A program made the position numbers and the translations under genes. From the NCBI GenBank assembly GCA_025934695.1, contig JAICWS010000001.1, positions 1,145,301 to 1,209,300 of the forward strand: DNA of 64,000 bases. The letters are read 5' to 3'. The notes beneath the pieces are model-generated. The model saw nothing but the letters and a program-made list of their open reading frames with translations, searched no databases and was not told the DNA's origin. Source of the DNA: Alphaproteobacteria bacterium (GTDB lineage: Bacteria > Pseudomonadota > Alphaproteobacteria > Micavibrionales > UBA2020). Shown here piece by piece: positions 36,887-46,826 of this stretch (its first letter is position 1; each line of letters opens with the position of its first letter).

Positions 36887-37945
36887 ATGGCAAAGCTCTG
36901 GCGCCGGCCGAACGGCAGTGAACCGCAAACGCCGCCTTTCGTGGAGGTGGACTTAGGCGCCTTGCGCATCGGGAAACCGTCGCTGATCTTCCTCAACGGG
37001 TTTTTCGCCTTCGACCATATCCCCGAATTCCAGCGCTCCGGCCTCGCCAAGATGGAAGAATATATGGCGATGCTGCCCGCTGGCTCCCCGCCGGTCGATG
37101 TTTACACCTATAGCCATGCGGGCCTCAAAGACGTCTTCAATGTCGCGGCCTACAGCTGCCTGCCCGCCTTCCGCGCCTGCAAGGCGGCGCGCAACCTGGC
37201 GGCCGGCATCATCATGCCGCTGGTGGCGCAGGATTTCAAACGCGACGAAAAAGGCCGTGTCTCGGGCACGCCGTTGCCGCTCGATGCCGCGAAGAAGAAT
37301 TTGCGCAACATCACCTTCTTCGGCTACAGCGCGGGCTGCATCACGGCGCAGGAATGTTTCGTGGCGTCCTTAAAGATGATGAAGAAAATCGGCTATACCG
37401 AGAAGGATGCGCGCAAGGTTCTCAATGAAGTGGTTTACGTGGGCGTCGGCGTCGTGTCGCGCCCGGGCCGCGAAAAGAACCGCTTCACCTCGCTCTTCCT
37501 GGAAGCCACCAACGACAGCCTCGTGCGCTTCAAGAACCGCATATGGGCGCCCCTGCGCGTCTTCTTCAACCACTTTGCGCACCGGCTCAAAATCAAGCCG
37601 CTCGGCGAACATGCCGCCATCATCACCGCCGCGCTGCCGCACAAGCATTGGGAATACCGCGTGCGCAACGGCCAGACGGTGCGCGAGAAAGTGGGCGACC
37701 TGCTGCCCGCGGCCAGCCGCTTCATCAAGACCTACCATGAACTGCCGAGATATGTGACGCAGGACGAGGAACTGTCGCCCTTCGCCAAAATGGTCAACTA
37801 TAGCCTTGCCAACGCGGTCTTGCGCGACAGGCTGATGGCGCCGATGGAATTGCTGGAGCCGTCCAAAGGCACCGACGCCGCGATCGCCGCCGCCTATCGC
37901 GAAAAAATCTCCAAAGCCTATGTGAAACGGGCAAAGAGCGCCTAA
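36887..37945 (+). CDS. Alpha/beta-hydrolase-like protein, paralogue B
   Basis: The protein is 352 aa with the same architecture as the preceding gene: GYSAG elbow (S148), MAKLWRRP start and EKISKA near the end. AAGGAACGAGGA precedes the ATG. The two copies diverge most in residues 40-105 and 260-300, so they may differ in substrate. The stop overlaps the end of the convergent minus-strand gene by 4 bp. Confidence 0.72.
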   Translation: MAKLWRRPNGSEPQTPPFVEVDLGALRIGKPSLIFLNGFFAFDHIPEFQRSGLAKMEEYMAMLPAGSPPVDVYTYSHAGLKDVFNVAAYSCLPAFRACKAARNLAAGIIMPLVAQDFKRDEKGRVSGTPLPLDAAKKNLRNITFFGYSAGCITAQECFVASLKMMKKIGYTEKDARKVLNEVVYVGVGVVSRPGREKNRFTSLFLEATNDSLVRFKNRIWAPLRVFFNHFAHRLKIKPLGEHAAIITAALPHKHWEYRVRNGQTVREKVGDLLPAASRFIKTYHELPRYVTQDEELSPFAKMVNYSLANAVLRDRLMAPMELLEPSKGTDAAIAAAYREKISKAYVKRAKSA

Positions 37946-38814
37946 ACTTTTGGCGCGAGCTTGATCTGCCGGACCTGGATGTCGCGGTCAAGCGTCGTCG
38001 AGGGCGGCAATTTGGCGAGGCGCTCCTGTTCTTCCGCCAGCTGCCGGGCTTCGGCCTCGGCCCGGGCGGCCGCTTCCTTATCCTTCGCCTCCCGCGCCTG
38101 TCGTTCTTTCTCTTCCGCGTCCCGGATCGCCCTTTCCTCGTCATAGATGGACTGGTTGAAACGGTTGCGCGCCTTGCTGAAGGCAAATACGCCCCCCAAT
38201 GCGAGCAGCGGCGAACCGAAGAAGAAGCCCATGACGAACAATGTCGGATGCCCGTTGTAGTCGACGATCCGCCGCGCCGCCTCGACGGACGGTTTGAAAC
38301 CCGGACGATCCATGACTTTCGACTGCGAATGATTGAACAGGATAAAGGCGTCATTGTCGCCGCTTTTCGTCGACCGGAAGTAATCGGGATGCGGCGAAAT
38401 GACATCCAGCCGCTGGTACAATTTATAGCGTTCGTCAGGCGACAACAGGCGCGCGTCGGCCAGGGCGATGCCCGTCACCTGCGCTTCGGCATTAAAAGCG
38501 GCGTTCAGGCCTTTCTGCCGTTCATGGGCGCGCGCAATATCCAGGCCCATGTCGGTTCCCTTGTCGGCAAGCGCGATGATAGTGTCCAGCGATTTCTTCG
38601 TGTCATAGGTCTGTAAAAGATGTGTGACCTTTTGCTGAAGGGCGGTGTCTTCCTGCTTTTCGCCGGTGCCTCCTGCCCCTTTGTATTCGACGCGCAGGAG
38701 CCCGCCCATACCGGCCCAGAACCCTCCAACGATCACGAGCAAGGCGCTCAGTTCGCCGAACCAGTTCATCCGGCGGGAGATATTCTTCTTAAGGTTGAGC
38801 GAAACGAGCTCCAT
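37942..38814 (-). CDS. Hypothetical membrane protein with C-terminal coiled coil
   Basis: The protein is 290 aa. One TM lies at residues about 21-41 (LSALLVIVGGFWAGMGGLL) and another at about 192-211 (LFVMGFFFGSPLLALGGVFAF). The roughly 150 residues between them would be on the outer side of the inner membrane. A highly charged coiled coil (DEERAIRDAEEKERQAREAK and on) then occupies about residues 225-268 in the cytoplasm. No known family was recognised. Confidence 0.68.
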   Translation of the reverse strand: MELVSLNLKKNISRRMNWFGELSALLVIVGGFWAGMGGLLRVEYKGAGGTGEKQEDTALQQKVTHLLQTYDTKKSLDTIIALADKGTDMGLDIARAHERQKGLNAAFNAEAQVTGIALADARLLSPDERYKLYQRLDVISPHPDYFRSTKSGDNDAFILFNHSQSKVMDRPGFKPSVEAARRIVDYNGHPTLFVMGFFFGSPLLALGGVFAFSKARNRFNQSIYDEERAIRDAEEKERQAREAKDKEAAARAEAEARQLAEEQERLAKLPPSTTLDRDIQVRQIKLAPKV

Positions 38815-38932
38815 TCCGGGTACCTAGCTTCATAAACATTATGGATATTAGCCTATAATTGCCTTAATATTCAAGCGCGAAATAGGTCCGAAAAGATGAT
38901 TGTTTTCAAACAGGAGAATTGAAAATGAATGG

Positions 38933-38957
38933 GCCGGAGCCCGTGGATAGCTCCGGC
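38933..38957 (-). terminator. Hairpin after the KGG gene
   Basis: A perfect 8-bp GC-rich stem (GCCGGAGC / GCTCCGGC) with a 9-base loop lies 21 bases downstream of the KGG stop, followed on the minus strand by a moderately T-rich stretch. Confidence 0.5.
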
Positions 38958-38977
38958 ACCCCATTCATGTCACGGCA

Positions 38978-39277
38978 TCAGGTCTGTATTCCGCCCTCGG
39001 AGCCATGCCCGCCGTGGGAACCATGTCCGCCACCGGGGGATGGATGGCCGCCCTGGGGCGTATGCCCACCAGTCTGCGATGCATGCCCGTGTGAAGCGTG
39101 CCCGCCTTTGCGGCCCGCTTCGGCCGCCCGCGCCGGGTTGTTCTTGAAGTTCCCGCCCGAGACCTGCCCGCCCTTGCGGCCGGCCTCCGCGGCGCGCGCG
39201 GGGTTATTCTTGAAGTTCCCGCCCGAATTCGAGCCGCCCCTGCTGCGGCCTTCGCTGCTGCCAATATTTCGTTCCAT
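38978..39277 (-). CDS. KGG-domain stress protein
   Basis: The protein is 99 aa. Two copies of the KGG repeat (GGNFKNNPARAAEAGRKGG) lie at residues about 18-37 and 41-60, followed by a His/Gly-rich tail (GGHASHGHASQTGGHTPQGG). KGG proteins (PF10685, Con-10/YciG type) are small hydrophilic, stress-induced proteins in bacteria and fungi. The ribosome binding site is a near-perfect GGAGGTGA 6 bases before the ATG, which predicts high expression. The His-rich tail might bind metal. Confidence 0.85.
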   Translation of the reverse strand: MERNIGSSEGRSRGGSNSGGNFKNNPARAAEAGRKGGQVSGGNFKNNPARAAEAGRKGGHASHGHASQTGGHTPQGGHPSPGGGHGSHGGHGSEGGIQT

Positions 39278-39407
39278 GTGTGATCACCTCCGTTCCCTAA
39301 ATCTAACCGGAGGTTAAACCCCGCGTTCCGCGAAGGGTTTTTTTGAAGGAACGGAACCCCGAAGCAGGTCGGGAGGCAGCCTTAAAAACTGTTTTTAAAG
39401 GCTATTT

Positions 39408-40238
39408 TCAGGCCGCTTTATCCCATTTCGGCGCCCAGTCGGGGCTGATCATGCGCCCGTCGGGGCGCGCCTCGGCGTGGATGCGGCGCATCTCGTCCTC
39501 GGTCAGGGAGAAGTCGAAAATCTCGAAATTCTCGCGCATATGCTTTTCGCTGGCGGCCTTGGGGATCGCGGCCACATTGTCCTGCTCGAGCAGCCAGCGC
39601 AGCGCGACCTGCCCCGGCGTCTTGCCGAGCTTTTTGCCGATCTCCTTGAGGACTTTCGAGTCGTTCACCTTGCCGCGCGCCAGCGGCGAATAGGCGGTCA
39701 GGAACATATTATGCTCGTTGATGTAATCCAGCACGGGTTGTTGCGAAAGATACGGGTGATATTCGACCTGGTTGTTGACGATGGGCGCTTTCAGCTCCTC
39801 GACGACTTCTTTCATCTGCGCGACGGTGAAATTCGACACGCCGAGGAGACGCGCCTTGCCCGCCGCCTTCACCTGCGCGAGCGATTTCATCTGCTCGGCG
39901 AAAGGCACGTCCTTGACCGGCCAGTGAATGAGCAGCAGGTCGACGTGATCCGTCTTCAGCTTCTTCAGGCTTTCGTCGACGGAGGATTGCAGCGCGCCAT
40001 CCTTCACGTTCGTCATCCAGACCTTTGTCGTCAGGAAGATTTCCTTGCGCTCGATGCCCGCGCCCGCGATAGCCGCGCCCACGTCGGCCTCATTCTCGTA
40101 AATCTGCGCCGTATCGATGTGCCGGTAGCCGATGTCGATGGCCTTCGCGACCGCCGCCGTGCATTCCTTGCCGCGCAATTGCCAGGTGCCGAAGCCGAGG
40201 GCCGGAACGTTCTTGTCGTCGACGGTGATAAAGATCAT
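39408..40238 (-). CDS. Aldo/keto reductase
   Basis: The protein is 276 aa, a full-length AKR of the 2,5-diketo-gluconate reductase/AKR5 type. The catalytic tetrad is visible as D42, Y47, K72 and H105 (HIDTAQIY, LTTKVW, LLLIHWP). The NADPH site is in AIPKAASEKHMREN. It would reduce aldehydes or ketones with NADPH in the cytosol. The real substrate cannot be deduced. Confidence 0.9.
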   Translation of the reverse strand: MIFITVDDKNVPALGFGTWQLRGKECTAAVAKAIDIGYRHIDTAQIYENEADVGAAIAGAGIERKEIFLTTKVWMTNVKDGALQSSVDESLKKLKTDHVDLLLIHWPVKDVPFAEQMKSLAQVKAAGKARLLGVSNFTVAQMKEVVEELKAPIVNNQVEYHPYLSQQPVLDYINEHNMFLTAYSPLARGKVNDSKVLKEIGKKLGKTPGQVALRWLLEQDNVAAIPKAASEKHMRENFEIFDFSLTEDEMRRIHAEARPDGRMISPDWAPKWDKAA

Positions 40239-40756
40239 GGGGCTGCTCCTTGCTTTTTTTTGGACTCCGATTTTAGCCCGGGAAGGCGGATGGGCAAAAG
40301 TACAATCGCCCCAAATAGCCGCGCCTTAACCGCCTTCTCTGAATTTTACGGTAATATTTCAGGCGTAGGAAAAGGCGTTCCGACGGATAGCGAGCTTTTG
40401 ATCGGTGACCTGTACCTGTGACAGTCGATCCTGCTGGCCCCATGCGGCGTAAAGCCTACAGCCTGACGCTCTCCGGCCGCGTCGAGCCTTTGAAACGCCC
40501 AAGGCGCGCAACTACAGGAAAACGATGAGCAAGTGTGGCATGCGCTAGGCGATATGATCCGCCAGGTTTTCAGCGTGCTGTTCTTTTTTATCGGAAGCCG
40601 TGAATAAATTGTGTCACCAAAAATGCATGTAAATCAGCGGAAAAATCTACAAATTAACCAATTATCAAGGTTTTGTTAAAGAATTATGTATAAACTGGAA
40701 GCTATCATATTGCTGCCTGGGGTGATTTTAAGGGTGCTTTTTCAGGGGTTGATTAT
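40239..40756. other. Intergenic region without a recognised gene
   Basis: About 520 bases between divergent genes. A 28-codon ORF at 40442-40528 (starting MRRKAYSLTLSGRVEPL) is present but has no support. The last 150 bases are AT-rich and end in GGTTGATTAT before the next ATG. The Shine-Dalgarno there is weak. Nothing else was recognised. Confidence 0.4.
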
Positions 40757-43027
40757 ATGGACGGCGATCCTCAAAACGACGGCACGGGCGGGTTGAACCA
40801 GACCGACCCGATCCCGCAAAAGGGCGGCAAGACCAAGGCGGACCTGAAGGCCCAGAGCGGCACGCTGACGCTCGAAAACATGGATGATGCCCTGTTCGGC
40901 GCCGTACAGAGCGGCGACGAAAGTCTTGTGCGCCAGCGCCTCGCCGGTTCGGGAAAGCTGACCGACGCGGAAGCGGCCATTCTCGATCTCGCCCATGAGG
41001 AAGAAGAAGCGCGCGCCTATGCGTCGCAACAGGCGCAGGACGCGCAGACGGCGGACGCGCACCGGAATGAAAACGAGGAGAAGGAATTCCTGGCCCTTCT
41101 GAGCGCTTACAACGCCTACAACAACTGGAGCCGCGAAGGAGAAGAATCGTCCGCACCTGCTCAGGTTCGGGACCTGCCCGCGGGCCACTGGACCGAAGGA
41201 GACATAGCGAATTCCGACCCGGACAGCTTCCGGACCCTCGAGGATCCCCGCTATAAGAAATATCTCGATACCGACGGCGGCTATCACGACAAGTCGGGCG
41301 GGCATTTCGACGTGCAGAAAAGGGTATATGAGGAACCCCACGGCGGCGGACAATATGTCGACGGCGTCATGGTCGACAAGGATGGCAACTACGCAACCCA
41401 GGGCGGTGAAAAATATGATATCAGGACGCACACCCTGACGTTGCAAGGCGGCAGAAGCATAGATATGAGCCAATACACAAACGAGCAGGTCCTGGCCGGA
41501 TTGCGCAACTGGCAGAAGTCGCATCCGAATGGCACCTTTGTCGACTTCATGGCCGGATCGGTCAAGGCCGATCATGGCGGACCGCTGACGGACGCCCAAG
41601 CGCACGCCCTAGACGGTCATAGAAACGCCCAGCATGCCGATCTTGGCCAGCAGACACATGCGACTGCCGCCTCCATCAACTCGAGCAACCTTTCCCAATT
41701 CATAAGCGAGGTGCAGGACGCCTCGCGAACCCGGCCCCTTCCTGCGAGTGCATATGCCGGCGGGGGCGGCCTCGGCGAAGACGACCCGAGTACGCCCTGG
41801 TCGTCGCAATATAACTGCGATGTCAATCCGGCTGCGGGACCGGCCCCGAATTCGCGAATTGCCTCCGACATGCGGCGGCAGGCGATCATGTCGGTCATCC
41901 GCAAAAAAAGTGGAAATTTGAGCATGGCGGACTTCCAGAAGGCCATCACCACGCTCGCCGCGGAGGGGAATAAGGAAGACTACACCGGCGCTTTCAGTGC
42001 ATATATTCAGGCGCACGGCGAGGCCCAGATCCTCGACGTGGACAAGACCGTGAGCCTCTCCGCCTCCGTCCAGCCCATGAAACTGCTCGATCTTCCCAAA
42101 GTCGAGGTTGTGGCGCCCCCGGCAGGCATTCCGCCATCACCCAGATACGATCAGGCCGCCGACCGGCTGAAACTCGCCAACGGCGACAGCGTCGAAATCA
42201 CGGCGAAGGACGGCTCGTTCAAGACCAAGACGGGCGCTGTTTACGACGCGTCGACGAACAATATCTCCTGGGAAGGGGCGGGCGTCGCTGTGCCGGAGGG
42301 CCTGAAGCCTGACACCGTCAGGGATGTCGTCAACAGGATGATCGCGCAAACCGGCGACCTGGATGCGCAGAAATTGTGGAACGAGCTCGATGCCGCCAGC
42401 AAGGCCGCCAATGCCTCTTCGCCCGATGCGAGCCATTTCATCGCGCCGCCTAAGCCGCAGCAGACCGCCGAAGCCGTCACCGTCACGGCGTCCGCCGTCG
42501 CAGGCGCCAAGGGGCCGGCGAACAACGCGAAGAAAGATGCCTACGATCCCGCCGCCGACGGCCTCAAGCTCGCGAAGGGCGCGAACGTCGAAATCACGGC
42601 AAAAGACGGTTCCTTCAAGACCAAGAGCGGCGAAGCCTATGACGCATCGAAAGGCGTGGTGACGATGGCCGACGGCAGCAAGGTCGACGTGCCCAAGGGC
42701 CTGACCCCCGACCAGGTGCGCGACGCCGTCGATAAAATCCTGAAAGACAAAAATGGACTCGATTCCGACGTGCTGGATGCCGCGCTCCAGGCGGCTGCCG
42801 CCCCGCCCAGCCAAGTGACCGTCAGCATCTCCGCGCAGCCGCCGGCGACGGATAACAAGCTCGCCGGCTCCCACTTCGTCGACCATAGCGCCAAGGTGGT
42901 CAACACGAAATTCGGCCTCGCGCCGGAGGTGCAGGTCGCCATCATGGACGATATGGCGGCAGCGGCCACCGCGCTCGCCAAGACGCCGGACCTGCCCAAG
43001 ACCGCCCCGAAAGCGCCGGGCGCCTGA
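40757..43027 (+). CDS. Large hypothetical protein with an internal duplication
   Basis: The protein is 756 aa, hydrophilic, with no signal peptide or TM. The N-terminal part is Glu/Gln-rich and probably helical (about 40-115). Two ~85-residue units (starting near residues 463 and 595) share VEITAKDGSFKTK, YDAS and a following helix of the type VPxGLxPDxVRDxVxxI. They are separated by an Ala/Pro-rich linker. No catalytic motif was recognised. The composition and absence of a start signal for export suggest a cytosolic or non-classically secreted (for example effector-like) protein, which is speculative. Confidence 0.65.
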   Translation: MDGDPQNDGTGGLNQTDPIPQKGGKTKADLKAQSGTLTLENMDDALFGAVQSGDESLVRQRLAGSGKLTDAEAAILDLAHEEEEARAYASQQAQDAQTADAHRNENEEKEFLALLSAYNAYNNWSREGEESSAPAQVRDLPAGHWTEGDIANSDPDSFRTLEDPRYKKYLDTDGGYHDKSGGHFDVQKRVYEEPHGGGQYVDGVMVDKDGNYATQGGEKYDIRTHTLTLQGGRSIDMSQYTNEQVLAGLRNWQKSHPNGTFVDFMAGSVKADHGGPLTDAQAHALDGHRNAQHADLGQQTHATAASINSSNLSQFISEVQDASRTRPLPASAYAGGGGLGEDDPSTPWSSQYNCDVNPAAGPAPNSRIASDMRRQAIMSVIRKKSGNLSMADFQKAITTLAAEGNKEDYTGAFSAYIQAHGEAQILDVDKTVSLSASVQPMKLLDLPKVEVVAPPAGIPPSPRYDQAADRLKLANGDSVEITAKDGSFKTKTGAVYDASTNNISWEGAGVAVPEGLKPDTVRDVVNRMIAQTGDLDAQKLWNELDAASKAANASSPDASHFIAPPKPQQTAEAVTVTASAVAGAKGPANNAKKDAYDPAADGLKLAKGANVEITAKDGSFKTKSGEAYDASKGVVTMADGSKVDVPKGLTPDQVRDAVDKILKDKNGLDSDVLDAALQAAAAPPSQVTVSISAQPPATDNKLAGSHFVDHSAKVVNTKFGLAPEVQVAIMDDMAAAATALAKTPDLPKTAPKAPGA

Positions 43028-43059
43028 GGCGGCACTGACTTCAGTATTTAGGGACGTGT

Positions 43060-45885
43060 TTAGTGGGCGTCCGCCCAGTTGAGGCCCCAGCCGGCTTCGA
43101 CCTGGAGCGGTACGCCGATGCCCTCGCCCGCCGCTTCCATGATGCGCACGACGAGTTCTTCGGTCTCTTTCTTCTGCTTCTCCGGCACTTCGAACAAAAG
43201 TTCGTCATGGACCTGCAAGAGCATGCGCGCGCCGAGCTTTTCCTTCGCGAGTGCGGGTTTCAGCGCGATCATGGCGCGCTTCATGATGTCGGCGGCGGTG
43301 CCCTGCAAGGGCGCATTGATGGCCGCGCGCTCGGCCGCGTTACGCACGCCCATGTTCTTGTCGTTGATGCCGCGGATGAAGCACTTGCGCCCGTAGAAAG
43401 TCTTCACATAGCCGTGCTTATGCGCGAATTCCTTCGCGTCATCCATGTATTTCTTCAGTTCGGGGAAGCGCGCCATGTACTGCTTGATGTAAGCGGCGGC
43501 TTCCTGTTGCGGGATGCCCAGCTGCTTGCCGAGACCAAAGCCCGAGATGCCGTAGATGATGCCGAAGTTGATCGCCTTCGCGTTGCGGCGGATATCGGGC
43601 GTCATTTGATCGAGCGGCACGCCGAACACCTGGCTCGCGGTCACCGCGTGAATGTCGACATTATCCGCGAAAGCCTGCTTGAGGGCCTTGATGCCGGCCA
43701 TTTCGGCGGCCAGGCGCAGTTCGACCTGCGAATAGTCGACGGAGAGGAATTCATATCCCTGCTCCGGCACAAAGGCGGAGCGGATCTTCTTGCCGTCTTC
43801 CGACTTGATCGGGATATTCTGCAGGTTGGGGTCGGAGGACGAGAGGCGGCCCGTGTTGGTGCCGGCCATCGAAAAAGACGTATGCACGCGGCCCGTCTTC
43901 GGCGCGATGCATTCGGGCAGCGCGTCGGTATAGGTGCTTTTGAGCTTGGTCAGACCGCGCCAGTCGAGAACCTTGTTCACGATCGCATGGCCTTCTTCGG
44001 CCAGGTCTTCCAGCACGGAAGCCGAGGTGGAATAGCCGCCGTTCTTGGTCTTGGTGCCGCCGGGCAGCCCCATTTCGCCGAACAAAACATCGCCCAGCTG
44101 CTTGGGCGAGCCGACGTTGAAGGCATGGCCGGCCAGCTTGTGGATTTCCTGCTCCAGTTCCAGCGACTTATGGCCGAATTCGTTGGACAGTTTTTTCAGC
44201 ACCGCGCGGTCGACGCGCACGCCCGTGAATTCCATCTCGGCGATGATCGGGAGCAGCGGGCGTTCGAGCGTTTCATAAACGGTCGCCACCTGTTCCTGCG
44301 GCAGGCGCGGCTTGAACACCTTGTGCAGCCGGTAGGTGACTTCCGCGTCTTCCGCCGCATAGGCGAGCGCCTTGTCGAGCGGCACGAGATCGAAACTCAC
44401 CTGGTTCTTGCCGGTACCGGTCACATCGCCGTATTTGATGGTTTTATGGTTGAGGAACAGCTCGGACAATTCATCCATGCCATGCCCGTGCAGCGAGCCG
44501 TCGAGCACGTAAGACATCAGCAGTGTATCGTCGACGGGCCCTACGTTGATGCCGTAGTGCAGGAACATCTGCAGGTCGTATTTTATATTGTGGCCGATTT
44601 TCAGGACCGACGGGTCTTCGAGCAGCGGCTTGAGCAACTCCATCGCGCGCTGGACGGGCATCTGCTTCAGGTCCGCTTTCGGCGCCTTGTCCTGCATCGT
44701 GAAGTCGAAGCTTTCCGAATAGCCCGCCGGGTCGCGGTGCTGCAGCGGGATATAGCAGCCGTTCCCCGCCGCCGTCGACAGGGAGATGCCGACGAGCGCG
44801 GCCCGGGCGGGCGTCAGGTCCGTCGTTTCGGTATCCACCGCGAGATAGCCGGTTTCCATGGCGCGGTCGACCCAGCGCTGCAGCGCCTTCTCGTCCTGGA
44901 TGAGCTCGAATTGCGCCGCGGGGACCGCCGCCACGGCATCGGTATTCGCAGGCTTCTGCACGGGCTGCGCGGGGGCACCGAACTGTTTTTCCATGCGCGC
45001 CTGCACGCTCTTGAAGCCCTGCAGCTGCAGGAAGGCGAACAGTTTGTCTTTGTCAGGATGGCGGATTTTTAGCTCCTCCATCGACACCGGCACTTTCACA
45101 TGCGCGTCGAGCTGGACGAGTTTCTTGGAGATGCGCGCGTTCTCGGCATTTTCGACGAGGGCCTGGCGGCGCTTTTCCTGCTTGATCTCCCCCGCGCGCT
45201 GCAGCAGCGTCTCGAGATCGCCATATTCATTGATGAGCTGCGCGGCCGTCTTGATGCCGATGCCGGGCACGCCCGGCACATTGTCGGTCGAATCCCCGGC
45301 GAGCGCCTGCACGTCGACGACTTTGCCCGGCGGCACGCCGAATTTCTCCAGCACTTCCGCCTCGCCGATGTCGCGGTACTTCATCGGGTCGTACATGCGC
45401 ACGCCCGGGCGCACCAGCTGCATGAGGTCCTTGTCGGAAGATACGATGGCGACCGGGCGGTTCGCCTCGTGCGCGAGGCGCGCGTAGGTCGCAATCAGGT
45501 CGTCAGCCTCATAGCCTTCCATCTCGATCGCGGGGATCGAGAAAGCTTCCGTCGCCTCGCGAATGATCGCAAATTGCGGCTTGAGGTCGTCGGGCGCCTC
45601 GGGCCGATGGGCCTTGTAGTCGGCATAAATCTCGTTGCGGAAGTTCTTGCGCGCGGCGTCGAAGATGACGGCGATCGAGGGCACATGCATCTCGGTGATG
45701 AGCTTGACCAGCATGTTCGTGAAGCCGAGGACGGCGTTCACGGGCGTGCCGTCGGGGCGCGTCAGCGGCGGCAGCGCGTGGTAGGCGCGGAAGATGAAGC
45801 CGGACCCGTCGATAAGGAAAAGCTCGTTGTTGCGGTCTTGTTCGTTCATCGGCGCCGCCCGCTTGAAACTGCTTGTGCTGATCAT
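43060..45885 (-). CDS. polA: DNA polymerase I
   Basis: The protein is 941 aa with all three activities. A 5'-3' exonuclease (about 20-285) has GYEADDLIATYA and GDSTDNVPGVPGIGIKTA. A proofreading 3'-5' exonuclease (about 330-520) keeps its acidic residues in AVDTETTDL, HNIKYDLQ and AAEDAEVTY. The polymerase shows motif A DYSQVELR, motif B RRNAKAINFGIIYGIS and motif C QVHDELLFEV. It acts in Okazaki fragment maturation and repair. The start at 45885 has CGGGGGC upstream; the ATG at 45849 (MNEQD) is an alternative. Confidence 0.97.
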   Translation of the reverse strand: MISTSSFKRAAPMNEQDRNNELFLIDGSGFIFRAYHALPPLTRPDGTPVNAVLGFTNMLVKLITEMHVPSIAVIFDAARKNFRNEIYADYKAHRPEAPDDLKPQFAIIREATEAFSIPAIEMEGYEADDLIATYARLAHEANRPVAIVSSDKDLMQLVRPGVRMYDPMKYRDIGEAEVLEKFGVPPGKVVDVQALAGDSTDNVPGVPGIGIKTAAQLINEYGDLETLLQRAGEIKQEKRRQALVENAENARISKKLVQLDAHVKVPVSMEELKIRHPDKDKLFAFLQLQGFKSVQARMEKQFGAPAQPVQKPANTDAVAAVPAAQFELIQDEKALQRWVDRAMETGYLAVDTETTDLTPARAALVGISLSTAAGNGCYIPLQHRDPAGYSESFDFTMQDKAPKADLKQMPVQRAMELLKPLLEDPSVLKIGHNIKYDLQMFLHYGINVGPVDDTLLMSYVLDGSLHGHGMDELSELFLNHKTIKYGDVTGTGKNQVSFDLVPLDKALAYAAEDAEVTYRLHKVFKPRLPQEQVATVYETLERPLLPIIAEMEFTGVRVDRAVLKKLSNEFGHKSLELEQEIHKLAGHAFNVGSPKQLGDVLFGEMGLPGGTKTKNGGYSTSASVLEDLAEEGHAIVNKVLDWRGLTKLKSTYTDALPECIAPKTGRVHTSFSMAGTNTGRLSSSDPNLQNIPIKSEDGKKIRSAFVPEQGYEFLSVDYSQVELRLAAEMAGIKALKQAFADNVDIHAVTASQVFGVPLDQMTPDIRRNAKAINFGIIYGISGFGLGKQLGIPQQEAAAYIKQYMARFPELKKYMDDAKEFAHKHGYVKTFYGRKCFIRGINDKNMGVRNAAERAAINAPLQGTAADIMKRAMIALKPALAKEKLGARMLLQVHDELLFEVPEKQKKETEELVVRIMEAAGEGIGVPLQVEAGWGLNWADAH

Positions 45886-46040
45886 GATGCCCCCGAGAAT
45901 GCCTCTGAAAATCCGTAAAGTCCAGAATCATCAGTGTTGACATAAACTTAAACAGCTCTGGCATTTTTTCAATGGCGGTAATATTTTAGTCCATGCAGCC
46001 CCACCATTGAAAATATGGGCGGCGGCATTCAGAGGGGCAC

Positions 46041-46826
46041 ATGCACGGTATCAGTCCGACAGACAACGGCAGGACCATCAACTGGGGCAAGGCGTCGGAA
46101 GACTACGCGAAGTACCGCGTCGGCCAGCCCGACAGTTTCTTCGACCTCATGCGCGCCTTCGGCGTCGGCACGGCGGGGCAGGCCATCCTCGACCTTGGCA
46201 CCGGCACGGGCGCGATGGCGATGCGCTATGCCCAGCGCGGGGCGCATGTGACGGGCATCGATGTGTCTCCCGAGCAGATTTCGATGGCCGAGAAGATGGC
46301 CAAGGAACAGCGCGTCAACGCGGAATTCCAGGTCTGCGCGGCTGAGCGCCTGACGTTCCCGCAGCATTCCTTCGATGTCGTGACGGCGAACCAGTGCTGG
46401 ATCTACTTCAAGAAGGACGATGTTATCCGCCAGGTGCTGTGGGTGCTGAAAGAAAAGGGATTGCTGGTAACGTCGCACTGTTCATGGCTGCCGCTGGCCG
46501 ACCCGATCGCCGAAAAATCGGAACTTCTCGTGCGCGAATTCAACCCCGACTGGACGGCCTTCGGCTGGGTCGGGCTGGTGCCCGCGATGCCGGCCTGGGC
46601 GCTCGGCAATTTCCGCCTGCGCGGCTTCTTCTGCTATGACGAGGCCATTCCCTTCACGCGCGAAAGCTGGGCCGGGCGCATACGCGCCTGTCGCGCTATC
46701 GGCGCGACGCTGAGCAAGGAACAGGTCGCCGAATTCGACCGTCGCCACATGGAACTCCTGTCGCAGGGCCCGGAAAAATTCACCGTCCTTCACCGCATCG
46801 ACGCGCATATCCTGGAGCCGCTCTAG
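46041..46826 (+). CDS. Class I SAM-dependent methyltransferase
   Basis: The protein is 261 aa. The SAM-binding motif I is ILDLGTGTGAMAM and the acidic ribose residue is in VTGIDVSPEQI, followed by FDVVTANQCWIYF in the motif IV position. It resembles Methyltransf_11/UbiE-like enzymes acting on small molecules. AGAGGGG precedes the ATG. The substrate is unknown. Confidence 0.85.
   Translation: MHGISPTDNGRTINWGKASEDYAKYRVGQPDSFFDLMRAFGVGTAGQAILDLGTGTGAMAMRYAQRGAHVTGIDVSPEQISMAEKMAKEQRVNAEFQVCAAERLTFPQHSFDVVTANQCWIYFKKDDVIRQVLWVLKEKGLLVTSHCSWLPLADPIAEKSELLVREFNPDWTAFGWVGLVPAMPAWALGNFRLRGFFCYDEAIPFTRESWAGRIRACRAIGATLSKEQVAEFDRRHMELLSQGPEKFTVLHRIDAHILEPL

Noticed and set aside
40442-40528. 28-codon ORF in the gap before the 756-aa gene
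   Set aside because: Too short and without ribosome binding site or similarity; it was kept only as a remark on the gap.
43063-45072. 669-codon plus-strand frame opposite polA
   Set aside because: Antisense of DNA polymerase I. No recognisable domain.
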